NCBI GenBank assembly: GCA_910584985.1
Contig: CAJUDJ010000003.1
Coordinates: 1-64,000, forward strand
From: an uncultured Eubacterium sp.
Lineage (GTDB): Bacteria; Bacillota; Clostridia; Oscillospirales; Acutalibacteraceae
DNA length: 64,000 bases
Direction: 5' to 3'
The notes beneath the pieces were generated by a model. That model searched no databases. It was not told where the DNA came from and saw only the letters and a list, made by a program, of their open reading frames with translations. The position numbers and the translations under genes are program-made. Shown one piece after another: positions 27,333 through 34,565 of this stretch. Position 1 is the stretch's first letter. Each line of letters starts with the position of its first letter.

Positions 27333-28214
27333 TTATGTTCGGGAGTTTATACTGCGTTTGACCTCGTCCAGAAATACACCGGCGGCCTTTGAAAATATCT
27401 GATATTTTTTCCACACAAGATACATGGAAATTTTCAGTTCGGGATTCAGCGGAATAAATCTGAATTTTTCTTTGTTATTAATCAGTTTGTCCAGCGTGAT
27501 GGCATAGCCTATCCCCTCATCAACCATAACAGAACCGTTAAAAATAAGATTGCAGGTGGCAACAAATTTCATTTTCGGAAAGCTTTCACCGAACCAACCT
27601 GCCAAATCATGATTTCTGTATACCTGTCTTGATATAATTATCGGTTCGCCGAGCAAATCATCAGATGTTATGTTTTCTTTTTTTGCAAAATGGCTGTCTG
27701 CACGGACAAGAAGACCCCATGTATCTTTTGTTGGAAGCTGTATAAAATCATATTTTGTTTTATCAAAGCTGCCAAGAATTAAGCCAAAATCAATCAACCC
27801 CTTATCAAGCTTATAAAGCACATCAATGGCATCGCCGCTTTCTATATTCAAACGGATATCCGGGTGTTTTCGATTGATTTGTTTTGAGGCAGACACAAGC
27901 GTGCGTATGCCTTCTGTTTCGCCTGCGCCGATATAAATATCGCCGGAAATGTAGTCGTTTGATGCGGTAACCTCAGCTTCTGTTTTCTGCACAAGGTCAA
28001 TGATTTCCTCAGCTCTTTTTCTGAGAAGCACACCATCATCCGTTAAAGTGATGGTTCGTTTCCCCCTGATAAAAAGCTGTTTTCCAAGCTCTTCTTCAAG
28101 CTCTTTCAGTTGCCTTGAAAGGGTTGGCTGGGTTAAGTGAAGAAATTTGGATGCACCCGATATGCTCTGTTCCCTTGCAACGGCAAGAAAATATTCAAGA
28201 ACTCTTATTTCCAT
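27333..28214 (-). CDS. LysR-family transcriptional regulator
   Basis: 293 residues. Winged helix at the N-terminus: VLEYFLAVAREQSISGASKFLHLTQ, PTLSRQLKELEEELGKQLF. The effector domain (IYIGAGETEGIRTL ... GLIDFGLILG ... GIGYAITLDKL) is complete. Start at ATG 28214 behind GGTGA; the longer frame to 28292 runs across its promoter. It is divergent from the small protein/DUF3737/CMD-cupin operon, which is the expected target by the usual LysR arrangement. Confidence 0.9.
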   Translation of the reverse strand: MEIRVLEYFLAVAREQSISGASKFLHLTQPTLSRQLKELEEELGKQLFIRGKRTITLTDDGVLLRKRAEEIIDLVQKTEAEVTASNDYISGDIYIGAGETEGIRTLVSASKQINRKHPDIRLNIESGDAIDVLYKLDKGLIDFGLILGSFDKTKYDFIQLPTKDTWGLLVRADSHFAKKENITSDDLLGEPIIISRQVYRNHDLAGWFGESFPKMKFVATCNLIFNGSVMVDEGIGYAITLDKLINNKEKFRFIPLNPELKISMYLVWKKYQIFSKAAGVFLDEVKRSINSRT

Positions 28215-28223
28215 ATGAATCAC

Positions 28224-28259
28224 CATAACAAGAATAGCAGTTATTGTTATGCCTGTCAA
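28224..28259 (-). promoter_or_regulatory. LysR gene promoter with dyad operator
   Basis: Minus strand: TTGACA (28259-28254), 17 bases, TATTCT (28236-28231). A dyad CATAACAA (28224-28231) / TTGTTATG (28244-28251) overlaps the -10, as expected for LysR autocontrol. Confidence 0.55.
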
Positions 28260-28352
28260 GCATAATAACACATTCAATATAGGTATTTGCAATTAATAGG
28301 ATGCCGGTATATTATAATATCAAAAGAGCAAATACTGAATCAGGTGAAAAAA

Positions 28353-28589
28353 TTGGGATATTTGGATGATGAAACGGCAATCAGGCAGAATTTAAAGGAT
28401 GCCGGATGCTGCCGGGAACAGATTGATGCATTGCTGAAAGAAATAAAAAAAGGTAATGTGAACCAGGGGCTGAAAACATTATCGGAACACCGATGCTGCC
28501 TTCTGGATGCGCTTCATAAAGAGCAGCGCTGTATTGATTGCCTGGATTATCTTGTGTATAGAATTAAAAAGGAGAATGACAGATTATGA
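28353..28589 (+). CDS. Small conserved cytoplasmic protein (TTG start)
   Basis: A 78-residue helical protein: DDETAIRQNLKDAGCCREQI, then LKTLSEHRCCLLDALHKEQR and CIDCLDYLVYRI. I recognise the pattern (Asn-Leu-x-Asp-Ala-Gly-Cys, ...His-Lys-Glu-Gln..., Asp-x-Leu-Asp-Tyr-Leu-Val-Tyr) from small proteins of Firmicutes next to redox and cupin genes, but know no function. TTG 28353 is chosen because CAGGTG (28341-28346) fits it. Its stop overlaps the DUF3737 start (ATGA). Confidence 0.7.
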   Translation: MGYLDDETAIRQNLKDAGCCREQIDALLKEIKKGNVNQGLKTLSEHRCCLLDALHKEQRCIDCLDYLVYRIKKENDRL

Positions 28590-29437
28590 ATTTTATTGAA
28601 AATAAAACCTTTGATGCGGAAAGAGCGCTTTATGCGGTGCAGAATCTGGAGCTTCGCGGCTGTGTGTTTGACGGCCCTGCTGACGGTGAAAGCGCCTTGA
28701 AGGAATGTGAAAATATTACGGCGGCAAAGTGTGTTTTCAATTTGCGCTATCCGTTTTGGCATAATAACGGAGTGCATATAAACGGCAGTGAATTAACCGA
28801 AAACTGCCGTTCGGCGCTTTGGTATTCAAAGCATATTGAAATAAAAAATACAAGGATTCACGGAATTAAGGCGTTAAGGGAATGCCGTGATATAAAGCTG
28901 ATAGACTGCGATATTGTTTCTTCTGAATTCGGCTGGTTTTCAAAAAACATCGTTTTGAATGACTGCATGGTGCAGAGCGAATATTTTATGCTTCGGGCAG
29001 AAAACATAATGCTTGAAAATGTGCAGTTCAGCGGGAAGTATTCTTTTCAGTATATCAAAAATGCCGTGTTTGAAAATTGTATTTTCAACACTAAATATGC
29101 CTTCTGGCACGCAGAAAATGTTGTTGTGAAAAACAGTGTGGTAAACGGGGAATATCTTGCATGGTACAGCAACAATATAACCTTTGAAAACTGTAAAATA
29201 ACAGGAACACAACCGCTTTGCTACTGTAAAGGTCTTAGGCTTGTCAACTGTAAAATGGAAAATACGGATCTGTGCTTTGAAAAATCGGAAGTAAAAGCCG
29301 TAATAACTAGCCGTGTGGCAAGCATAAAAAATCCGCTGAGCGGTTATATTGAACTGCCGTATGCAGGTGAGATTATTATGGATGATGAAAGGGCAGGGGC
29401 AGTGATTTGTGAAAAGAACAAATGCTGCTGTGCCTGA
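28586..29437 (+). CDS. DUF3737 family beta-helix protein
   Basis: 283 residues made almost wholly of ~20-residue right-handed beta-helix turns (IEIKNTRIHG, IKLIDCDIVS, IVLNDCMV, IMLENVQFSG, AVFENCIFNT, VVVKNSVVNG, ITFENCKITG, LRLVNCKMEN). The start MNFIENKTFDAERALYAVQ and the end GYIELPYAGEIIMDD are those of DUF3737. No signal peptide; function unknown. Co-transcribed with its neighbours by four-base overlap. Confidence 0.85.
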   Translation: MNFIENKTFDAERALYAVQNLELRGCVFDGPADGESALKECENITAAKCVFNLRYPFWHNNGVHINGSELTENCRSALWYSKHIEIKNTRIHGIKALRECRDIKLIDCDIVSSEFGWFSKNIVLNDCMVQSEYFMLRAENIMLENVQFSGKYSFQYIKNAVFENCIFNTKYAFWHAENVVVKNSVVNGEYLAWYSNNITFENCKITGTQPLCYCKGLRLVNCKMENTDLCFEKSEVKAVITSRVASIKNPLSGYIELPYAGEIIMDDERAGAVICEKNKCCCA

Positions 29438-29456
29438 CAGAAAGGATTTGATAAAT

Positions 29457-30191
29457 ATGATTAAGCAAACAGCAGGAAGAGATGCGTTGGAAGATTTTGC
29501 ACCTGAATTTGCCAGAATGAATGATGATGTATTATTCGGTGAGGTGTGGTCAAGAGAGGATAAACTGTCCTTAAGGGACAGATCCCTTGTAACCCTGTGC
29601 GTGTTTATGGGAAAGGGAATGGTTGACAACTCCCTTAAATATCATCTTGTAAGTGCAAGGAAAAACGGCATAACCAAAGAGGAAATGGCGGAAATGATTA
29701 CGCATGCGGCATTTTATGCAGGCTGGCCGAATGCATGGGCGGTATTTCGTATGGCAAAAGAGGTTTATGCCGATGAAGTCTGCGAAGAAAATCACGGCGG
29801 TATATTTGGTTTGGGCGAGCCCAACACCGCTTTTGAACGATATTTTACCGGCAAATCCTATCTGAAGCCGCTTGCGAAAACAGATAATATCTTTATGGCG
29901 AATGTTACTTTTGAACCGAGTTGCAGAAACAACTGGCATCTTCATAAGGCGGAAAAGGGCGGTGGCCAGCTTCTGCTGTGTGTTGATGGTGAAGGCTGGT
30001 ATCAGGAACACGGAAAACCGGCACAAAGCCTTCGGGCAGGCGACTGTGTAACCATTCCCGCAAATATAAAGCATTGGCACGGTGCAAAGAAAAACAGCTG
30101 GTTCAGCCATATTGCTATTGAGGTTCCGGGCGAGAACACTTCAAATATGTGGCTTGAACCTGTAACAGATGAGGAATATAATGCACTTTAA
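29457..30191 (+). CDS. Carboxymuconolactone decarboxylase-like/cupin fusion
   Basis: 244 residues. N-terminal CMD/AhpD-like half: QTAGRDALEDFAPEFARMND, LRDRSLVTLCVFMGKG, EEMAEMITHAAFYAGWPNAW. C-terminal cupin half: FEPSCRNNWHLHKAEKGGGQLLLCVDGEGW and IPANIKHWHGA, with His ligands for a metal. Family members are annotated as putative peroxidase-like or quorum-type proteins, without firm function. ATG 29457 (behind AAAGGA) is preferred to a GTG at 29409 that overlaps the previous gene. Last gene of the LysR-linked operon. Confidence 0.85.
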   Translation: MIKQTAGRDALEDFAPEFARMNDDVLFGEVWSREDKLSLRDRSLVTLCVFMGKGMVDNSLKYHLVSARKNGITKEEMAEMITHAAFYAGWPNAWAVFRMAKEVYADEVCEENHGGIFGLGEPNTAFERYFTGKSYLKPLAKTDNIFMANVTFEPSCRNNWHLHKAEKGGGQLLLCVDGEGWYQEHGKPAQSLRAGDCVTIPANIKHWHGAKKNSWFSHIAIEVPGENTSNMWLEPVTDEEYNAL

Positions 30192-30197
30192 AAGGTA

Positions 30198-30349
30198 AGC
30201 CAACCAAGAGTTGAACAAAATAAGGTTTAAATCAACAGATTTTTACTGATACTTCGTTAAACTTTTCATCGAATACGGGAGTATGCGATGAAAATTGTGC
30301 TTTGTCTGACCAAAAATTTGAATGATTTAAACTGCATCGCACCTAAAAC
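30198..30349 (+). repeat. Dispersed non-coding element, copy A
   Basis: About 150 bases starting GCCAACCAA and ending ACCTAAAAC. The same sequence, about 88% identical by eye, occurs in reverse orientation at 63480-63630. Predicted pairs inside: GTTTAA/TTAAAC, ATCA/TGAT and TGCGATG/CATCGCA. No gene is encoded. It lies 7 bases behind the CMD-cupin stop. Confidence 0.85.
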
Positions 30350-30397
30350 GGTTTATTTCAGGCTATTGGGTTCGATTTTTGTTTGGCTAAATAAATG

Positions 30398-30438
30398 CCG
30401 CAGCAGATGTTCTGATGAATTCAGAGCATCCGCTGCGG
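30398..30438 (-). terminator. Terminator of the first AraC gene
   Basis: CCGCAGC and GCTGCGG outer arms with GATG/CATC-type inner pairing; on the minus strand it is followed by ATTTATTT, 10 bases after the AraC stop. Confidence 0.65.
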
Positions 30439-30447
30439 TTCATTTTA

Positions 30448-31260
30448 TTATTCATGATTCATTTTTTTTCTGTATTCAGAGGGGGAAAGCGATGTCAGCC
30501 GCTTGAATTCAGAGGAAAAATAATTCTGATCCGAAAAAGCAAGAAGTTGTGAAATCGTGCTTACGGGGTTTCTTGTGTTGCTTAAATAAAGCTTAGCAAT
30601 ATCTATTTTCCGTTCCAGATAATAGCTGTAGGGCGTGATGCCGTATGCCTCTTTGAAAACTCTTGCAAGTTGGTTTTTTGAATAGTTGAAAACAGACGAC
30701 AGCTCTTCCATCGTAACCTTTTTTTCAACATTTGCATCCAGATATTTTCTGATTTGTTCGGCAAGCGTTAACTCGGTGTTGCTTACGGAATTTCTTATCT
30801 GAATTATCATACGGTGAAGAATAACGGCAATTTCATCGGTAAGCGTTTCATAGCTGCCGCAGCAGCTTTTCCGAATCCGCTCAATTTCTCTGAAATACGG
30901 CAGAAGGTTGCAGTTTTCAAAGCAGTAAACATTTTCAGGAAGATATTGTTTTATCAGACTTTCGGCAAGCGGACCGTCAAATACAATCCATTCCTTTTCA
31001 GCATAGTCGTTTTTTGCGCAGTAATATTCATGGCAGCTTCCCTTTGTTAAAAGAATTGCACAGTTTTTTTTTGGTGTGTAGGATTTTGAATTTATATGCA
31101 GTGTCTGGCGTCCTTTTGTAATATATTCAACAGCCATAATCCTAGAATGATTTCGTTTTACATAATAATCCGCATCACAGTCGGTTTTTCCGATAACCAT
31201 CACATTCAGGGGATATTCTCCGTTATAATATTTCCAAAAATTTTCAGTTTCGTTTCTCAT
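30448..31260 (-). CDS. AraC-family transcriptional regulator
   Basis: 270 residues: an N-terminal AraC-type ligand domain (ITKGRQTLHINSKSYTPKKN) and a C-terminal double helix-turn-helix (VTMEELSSVFNYSKNQLARVFKEAYGITPYSYYLERKIDIAKLYL, FSDQNYFSSEFKRLTSLSPSEYRKK). Start ATG 31260. It is divergent from the GH36 gene over a 107-base region, so it is the likely activator of that gene and the symporter and glycosidase behind it. Confidence 0.9.
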   Translation of the reverse strand: MRNETENFWKYYNGEYPLNVMVIGKTDCDADYYVKRNHSRIMAVEYITKGRQTLHINSKSYTPKKNCAILLTKGSCHEYYCAKNDYAEKEWIVFDGPLAESLIKQYLPENVYCFENCNLLPYFREIERIRKSCCGSYETLTDEIAVILHRMIIQIRNSVSNTELTLAEQIRKYLDANVEKKVTMEELSSVFNYSKNQLARVFKEAYGITPYSYYLERKIDIAKLYLSNTRNPVSTISQLLAFSDQNYFSSEFKRLTSLSPSEYRKKMNHE

Positions 31261-31275
31261 GGTGATAATCCTAAG

Positions 31276-31324
31276 ATTGAATGTTATTTATTCAATATAT
31301 TTTTTTGTTTTAATGTGATATAAT
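31276..31324 (+). promoter_or_regulatory. Promoter/operator region of the GH36 operon
   Basis: TATAAT (31319-31324) with a TGA extension; no consensus -35, fitting an activator-dependent promoter. An inverted repeat ATTGAAT (31276-31282) / ATTCAAT (31290-31296) lies where an AraC protein could bind. Confidence 0.45.
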
Positions 31325-31367
31325 ATTAACATATAATTAGGCCTTTTTCAACAATAAGGAGCGTAAG

Positions 31368-33026
31368 ATGTTTTCCTATTCCATAGAATATTCGGCAGAC
31401 GGAGAAACATTCAAAACCGTTTCTGACCGGAATAAGCATTTTGAAATACAAAGCAGCTTTGAAAACGGCAGATTTACTGCAGATATCAAAACAAACAGAA
31501 ATATTGAATTTAAAAAATTGCAGGTTATTTTTCCCTACAGTTTTAAAAGAAGTCAGTTTGTTTTTGTAAACGGCTATCAGTCATGGACAGACAGCAGGGA
31601 ATATTCCGTCAGTGATAAAATGTCTTCTTTTTCGCTTTTGAAAGAAATGATTGTGAAAAGTTCTTTTAATGCAACAAGCGGAATGGGCAGGGCAGGAGAT
31701 GCTTTTTTTTGTGATTATCCAAGGAAAAAGGGTGTTTTTTACGGCTGGTCCTATGGTTATGTGAGGGACAAGGATAAGGATAAGGATAAGGTTGATTTAT
31801 TTGCTTCGCTCAGTGAAAGAAATGGCTACACAATCGTAAGATTTGATGTGAAAAAATCCCGGGTAATTGCCGAAAAGGATTTTGACGGTGTTGTTTTCAG
31901 CGGCACGCAGAGGCTTATGGATTTTATTCATTTAAGCGGTGAATATGAAGCTGTTTTTGACGAATGGTTTTCCGTAATGAATATAAAAAGCCGTTTAACC
32001 GAAAAGAAAAGCGGTTATACAACCTGGTATAACTATTACAGAAAGATAAATGAAAGCATTGTAAGCCGTGATTTAAAGGCGCTTCAGAGCCTGCCTGAAA
32101 AGGTTGATATTTTTCAGATTGATGACGGATATCAAAAAGCAATAGGGGACTGGCTTCACACGGATGAAAGTAAATTTCCAAACGGTATGAAAAAAACGGC
32201 AGATGAAATACATGCCGGCGGAATGCTTGCAGGTCTGTGGCTTGCACCGTTTGCCGCTTCAAAGGATTCTTTCATCTATAAGGAGCATCCGGACTGGCTG
32301 GTGCATGATAAAAACGGAAGGCTTTATCCGGCCGGTGCAAACTGGGGCGGTTTTTATGCTGTTGATTTTTATAACAGGGAAGCTGCAGAATATATAAAAA
32401 CTGTTTTCATAACTGTTCTTGATGAATGGGGCTATGATATGGTTAAGCTGGATTTTCTGTATGCAGCCTGTGTGATGCCGATGTATAACAAAAGCCGTGG
32501 GCAGATTATGTGCGAGGCAATGGATTTTATCCGTGAATGTGCAGGCAATAAGCTTGTTCTGGGCTGCGGCGTTCCGCTTATGCCCTGCTTCGGTAAGGTG
32601 GATTTCTGCCGTATCGGTGCAGATATTGCACTGGAATGGAAATATAACAGATTTGCAATACGCGAGGATGTAAGCATTCCCAGTGCTGTGAACAGCACGG
32701 TTTTCAGCAGGCATCTGAACGGCAGGGCATTTCTGAATGATCCCGATGTGTTTTTGCTTCGGGATGATAATATAAAGCTTGATTTTGAACAGCGCAGGCT
32801 GCTGGCACAGATTAACAGCATTTTCGGAAGTCTTTTGTTTGTTTCCGACAATGTATCCGATTACAGCAGCGAACAGCGAAAGGTTTTTAAACAGGCAGTG
32901 AAAAAAACGGGAATCCGTATTCTGAAAGCGGAATACAAAAGCAAAGATGTAATTCTTGCGGAATACGTAATAAACGGAAGAAAGAAAACCTTGGTTTTCA
33001 ATTATAAAACAGGAAAAACATATTAA
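31368..33026 (+). CDS. GH36-type alpha-galactosidase
   Basis: 552 residues, no signal peptide. After a beta-rich start (FVNGYQSWTDS) comes the GH36/GH27 barrel: GYTTWYNYYRKI, VDIFQIDDGYQ, GMLAGLWLAPFAA, YDMVKLDFLY (nucleophile Asp ~362) and FCRIGADIALEW (acid/base Asp ~416). It would remove terminal alpha-galactose from imported oligosaccharides. An imperfect 6-bp tandem repeat (GATAAG, 31770-31793) encodes KDKDKDK and could change length. Ribosome site AAGGAG. The family call is firm, the substrate inferred. Confidence 0.85.
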   Translation: MFSYSIEYSADGETFKTVSDRNKHFEIQSSFENGRFTADIKTNRNIEFKKLQVIFPYSFKRSQFVFVNGYQSWTDSREYSVSDKMSSFSLLKEMIVKSSFNATSGMGRAGDAFFCDYPRKKGVFYGWSYGYVRDKDKDKDKVDLFASLSERNGYTIVRFDVKKSRVIAEKDFDGVVFSGTQRLMDFIHLSGEYEAVFDEWFSVMNIKSRLTEKKSGYTTWYNYYRKINESIVSRDLKALQSLPEKVDIFQIDDGYQKAIGDWLHTDESKFPNGMKKTADEIHAGGMLAGLWLAPFAASKDSFIYKEHPDWLVHDKNGRLYPAGANWGGFYAVDFYNREAAEYIKTVFITVLDEWGYDMVKLDFLYAACVMPMYNKSRGQIMCEAMDFIRECAGNKLVLGCGVPLMPCFGKVDFCRIGADIALEWKYNRFAIREDVSIPSAVNSTVFSRHLNGRAFLNDPDVFLLRDDNIKLDFEQRRLLAQINSIFGSLLFVSDNVSDYSSEQRKVFKQAVKKTGIRILKAEYKSKDVILAEYVINGRKKTLVFNYKTGKTY

Positions 33027-33116
33027 TTATACAGAATTTCAGCGTGTGCTGATGGCATTGTATGTTGATGCATATCGGTATGAAATTCGTATAACAAAGC
33101 AGAAGGGGTAAAAATT

Positions 33117-34565
33117 ATGCTTGAAAAAATAAAAGAACTTCCTGCATTGATTCGGGAAGTGCCAAAGGAAATCAAAACACACTGGAAAAAGCCTGCTGAC
33201 GGAAAATATATTTCTTACAGTGAATTTTCCTCATACAGCATCGGCGGAATCGGTGTAAACACAATCAATTCGCTTTTCGGTTATGTGGCTTTAAATGCAA
33301 ACTGCCTGCTTATCGGCTCGGCATACGGAATCAAGCCAACGCATCTTGCATGGCTTAACATAATCATGGGAATTATCAATCTTCTGAAAACACCGTTTAT
33401 CAGTATGCTGATTGACAATACAAATTCAAAATACGGAAAGTTTCGCCCGTATCTGCTTTATACAGGCGTTCCCACAGCTATACTTCTCTGTGCAATGGCA
33501 TTCATACCGAATGATATGAATTACTGGGCAAAGGTTTCCGTAATCGGTGTTACATATTCCGTGCTTATGATATTTCAGGCACTTTATGCCCTTGCGTTCA
33601 CAAGCCTTGCCCAGGTGCTTACACCGAACGGAGAGGAACGCACTTCGCTGCTTTCCGTAAGCATGTTTATTTACAGCCTTGGTCCGTCTATTGTAAATAT
33701 GCTTCTTCCTATTCTTGCAGAAGCAACAGGCGGAATGACGGATTTTAAAACCTATCGGATTTATTTTCCGGTTTTTTCAATAGTGGGCATTATTTTAAGC
33801 TTCATAACCTTCAGGGGAACAAAGGAAAAAATTGTTGTTCCGAAAAATTATGTGGCAAAAGTTAAATTTACAGACGGAATAAAGCAGGTGTCAAAAAACA
33901 AGTATTTCTGGCTGATCAATCTTCATACCGTATTAAGCGGTCTTAAGTACGGCATCGGCTCTATTCTTGGCTGGTACTGCATTTATCAGCTTCAGAGCAA
34001 CACGATGCTCGGAATTATGAACACGGTTATCGGCACAGCCTCTGTTCCGCTTATGCTTCTTGCACCGCTGCTTGCAAAAAAGATGGGCAAAAGAAATGTG
34101 CTGATCTGGACAAATCTGCTTCGTGCTGTTTTTTCTGCACTTATGCTGGTTACAATGGATTCATCCGTTCTGTTTATCGGCTGCCTGTATATTGCAACGC
34201 TTATGATGGGCGGCGATGCTGTTATCACATCTTCGATGACAGCAGAAATTTTCGATTATCAGCAGTGGAAAACGGGAACACGGCTGGAGGGCTTTATAAC
34301 ACAGTTCGGCGGAATGATAACCACCTTTGCCGGTATGTTTACAGGCCTGATTATTCCGTATTTCTATGAGCATTACGGACTGAAAGAGGATTACAATGTG
34401 CTTTATGAAGCTTCTGTAAGAACGCCTATTTTCAATATTCTGATTATAACAACCATTATAAGCTGTGTGGTTTGCATTATTCCCATTCTTTTCTATAATC
34501 TTTCTGAAAAGGATCACAAAAAGATTATTGAAGAGCTCAAGGAGAGAGCTGATGAAACAGTTTAA
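33117..34565 (+). CDS. GPH-family sugar:cation symporter
   Basis: 482 residues with about twelve membrane segments. Typical marks are LIDNTNSKYGKFRPYLLYTGVP between segments two and three and the Asp/Gln-rich loop IFDYQQWKTGTRLEGF in the second half. It imports glycosides or oligosaccharides with Na+ or H+. Sitting between GH36 and a six-hairpin glycosidase, with a 14-base overlap to the latter, it probably brings in their shared substrate. Confidence 0.9.
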   Translation: MLEKIKELPALIREVPKEIKTHWKKPADGKYISYSEFSSYSIGGIGVNTINSLFGYVALNANCLLIGSAYGIKPTHLAWLNIIMGIINLLKTPFISMLIDNTNSKYGKFRPYLLYTGVPTAILLCAMAFIPNDMNYWAKVSVIGVTYSVLMIFQALYALAFTSLAQVLTPNGEERTSLLSVSMFIYSLGPSIVNMLLPILAEATGGMTDFKTYRIYFPVFSIVGIILSFITFRGTKEKIVVPKNYVAKVKFTDGIKQVSKNKYFWLINLHTVLSGLKYGIGSILGWYCIYQLQSNTMLGIMNTVIGTASVPLMLLAPLLAKKMGKRNVLIWTNLLRAVFSALMLVTMDSSVLFIGCLYIATLMMGGDAVITSSMTAEIFDYQQWKTGTRLEGFITQFGGMITTFAGMFTGLIIPYFYEHYGLKEDYNVLYEASVRTPIFNILIITTIISCVVCIIPILFYNLSEKDHKKIIEELKERADETV

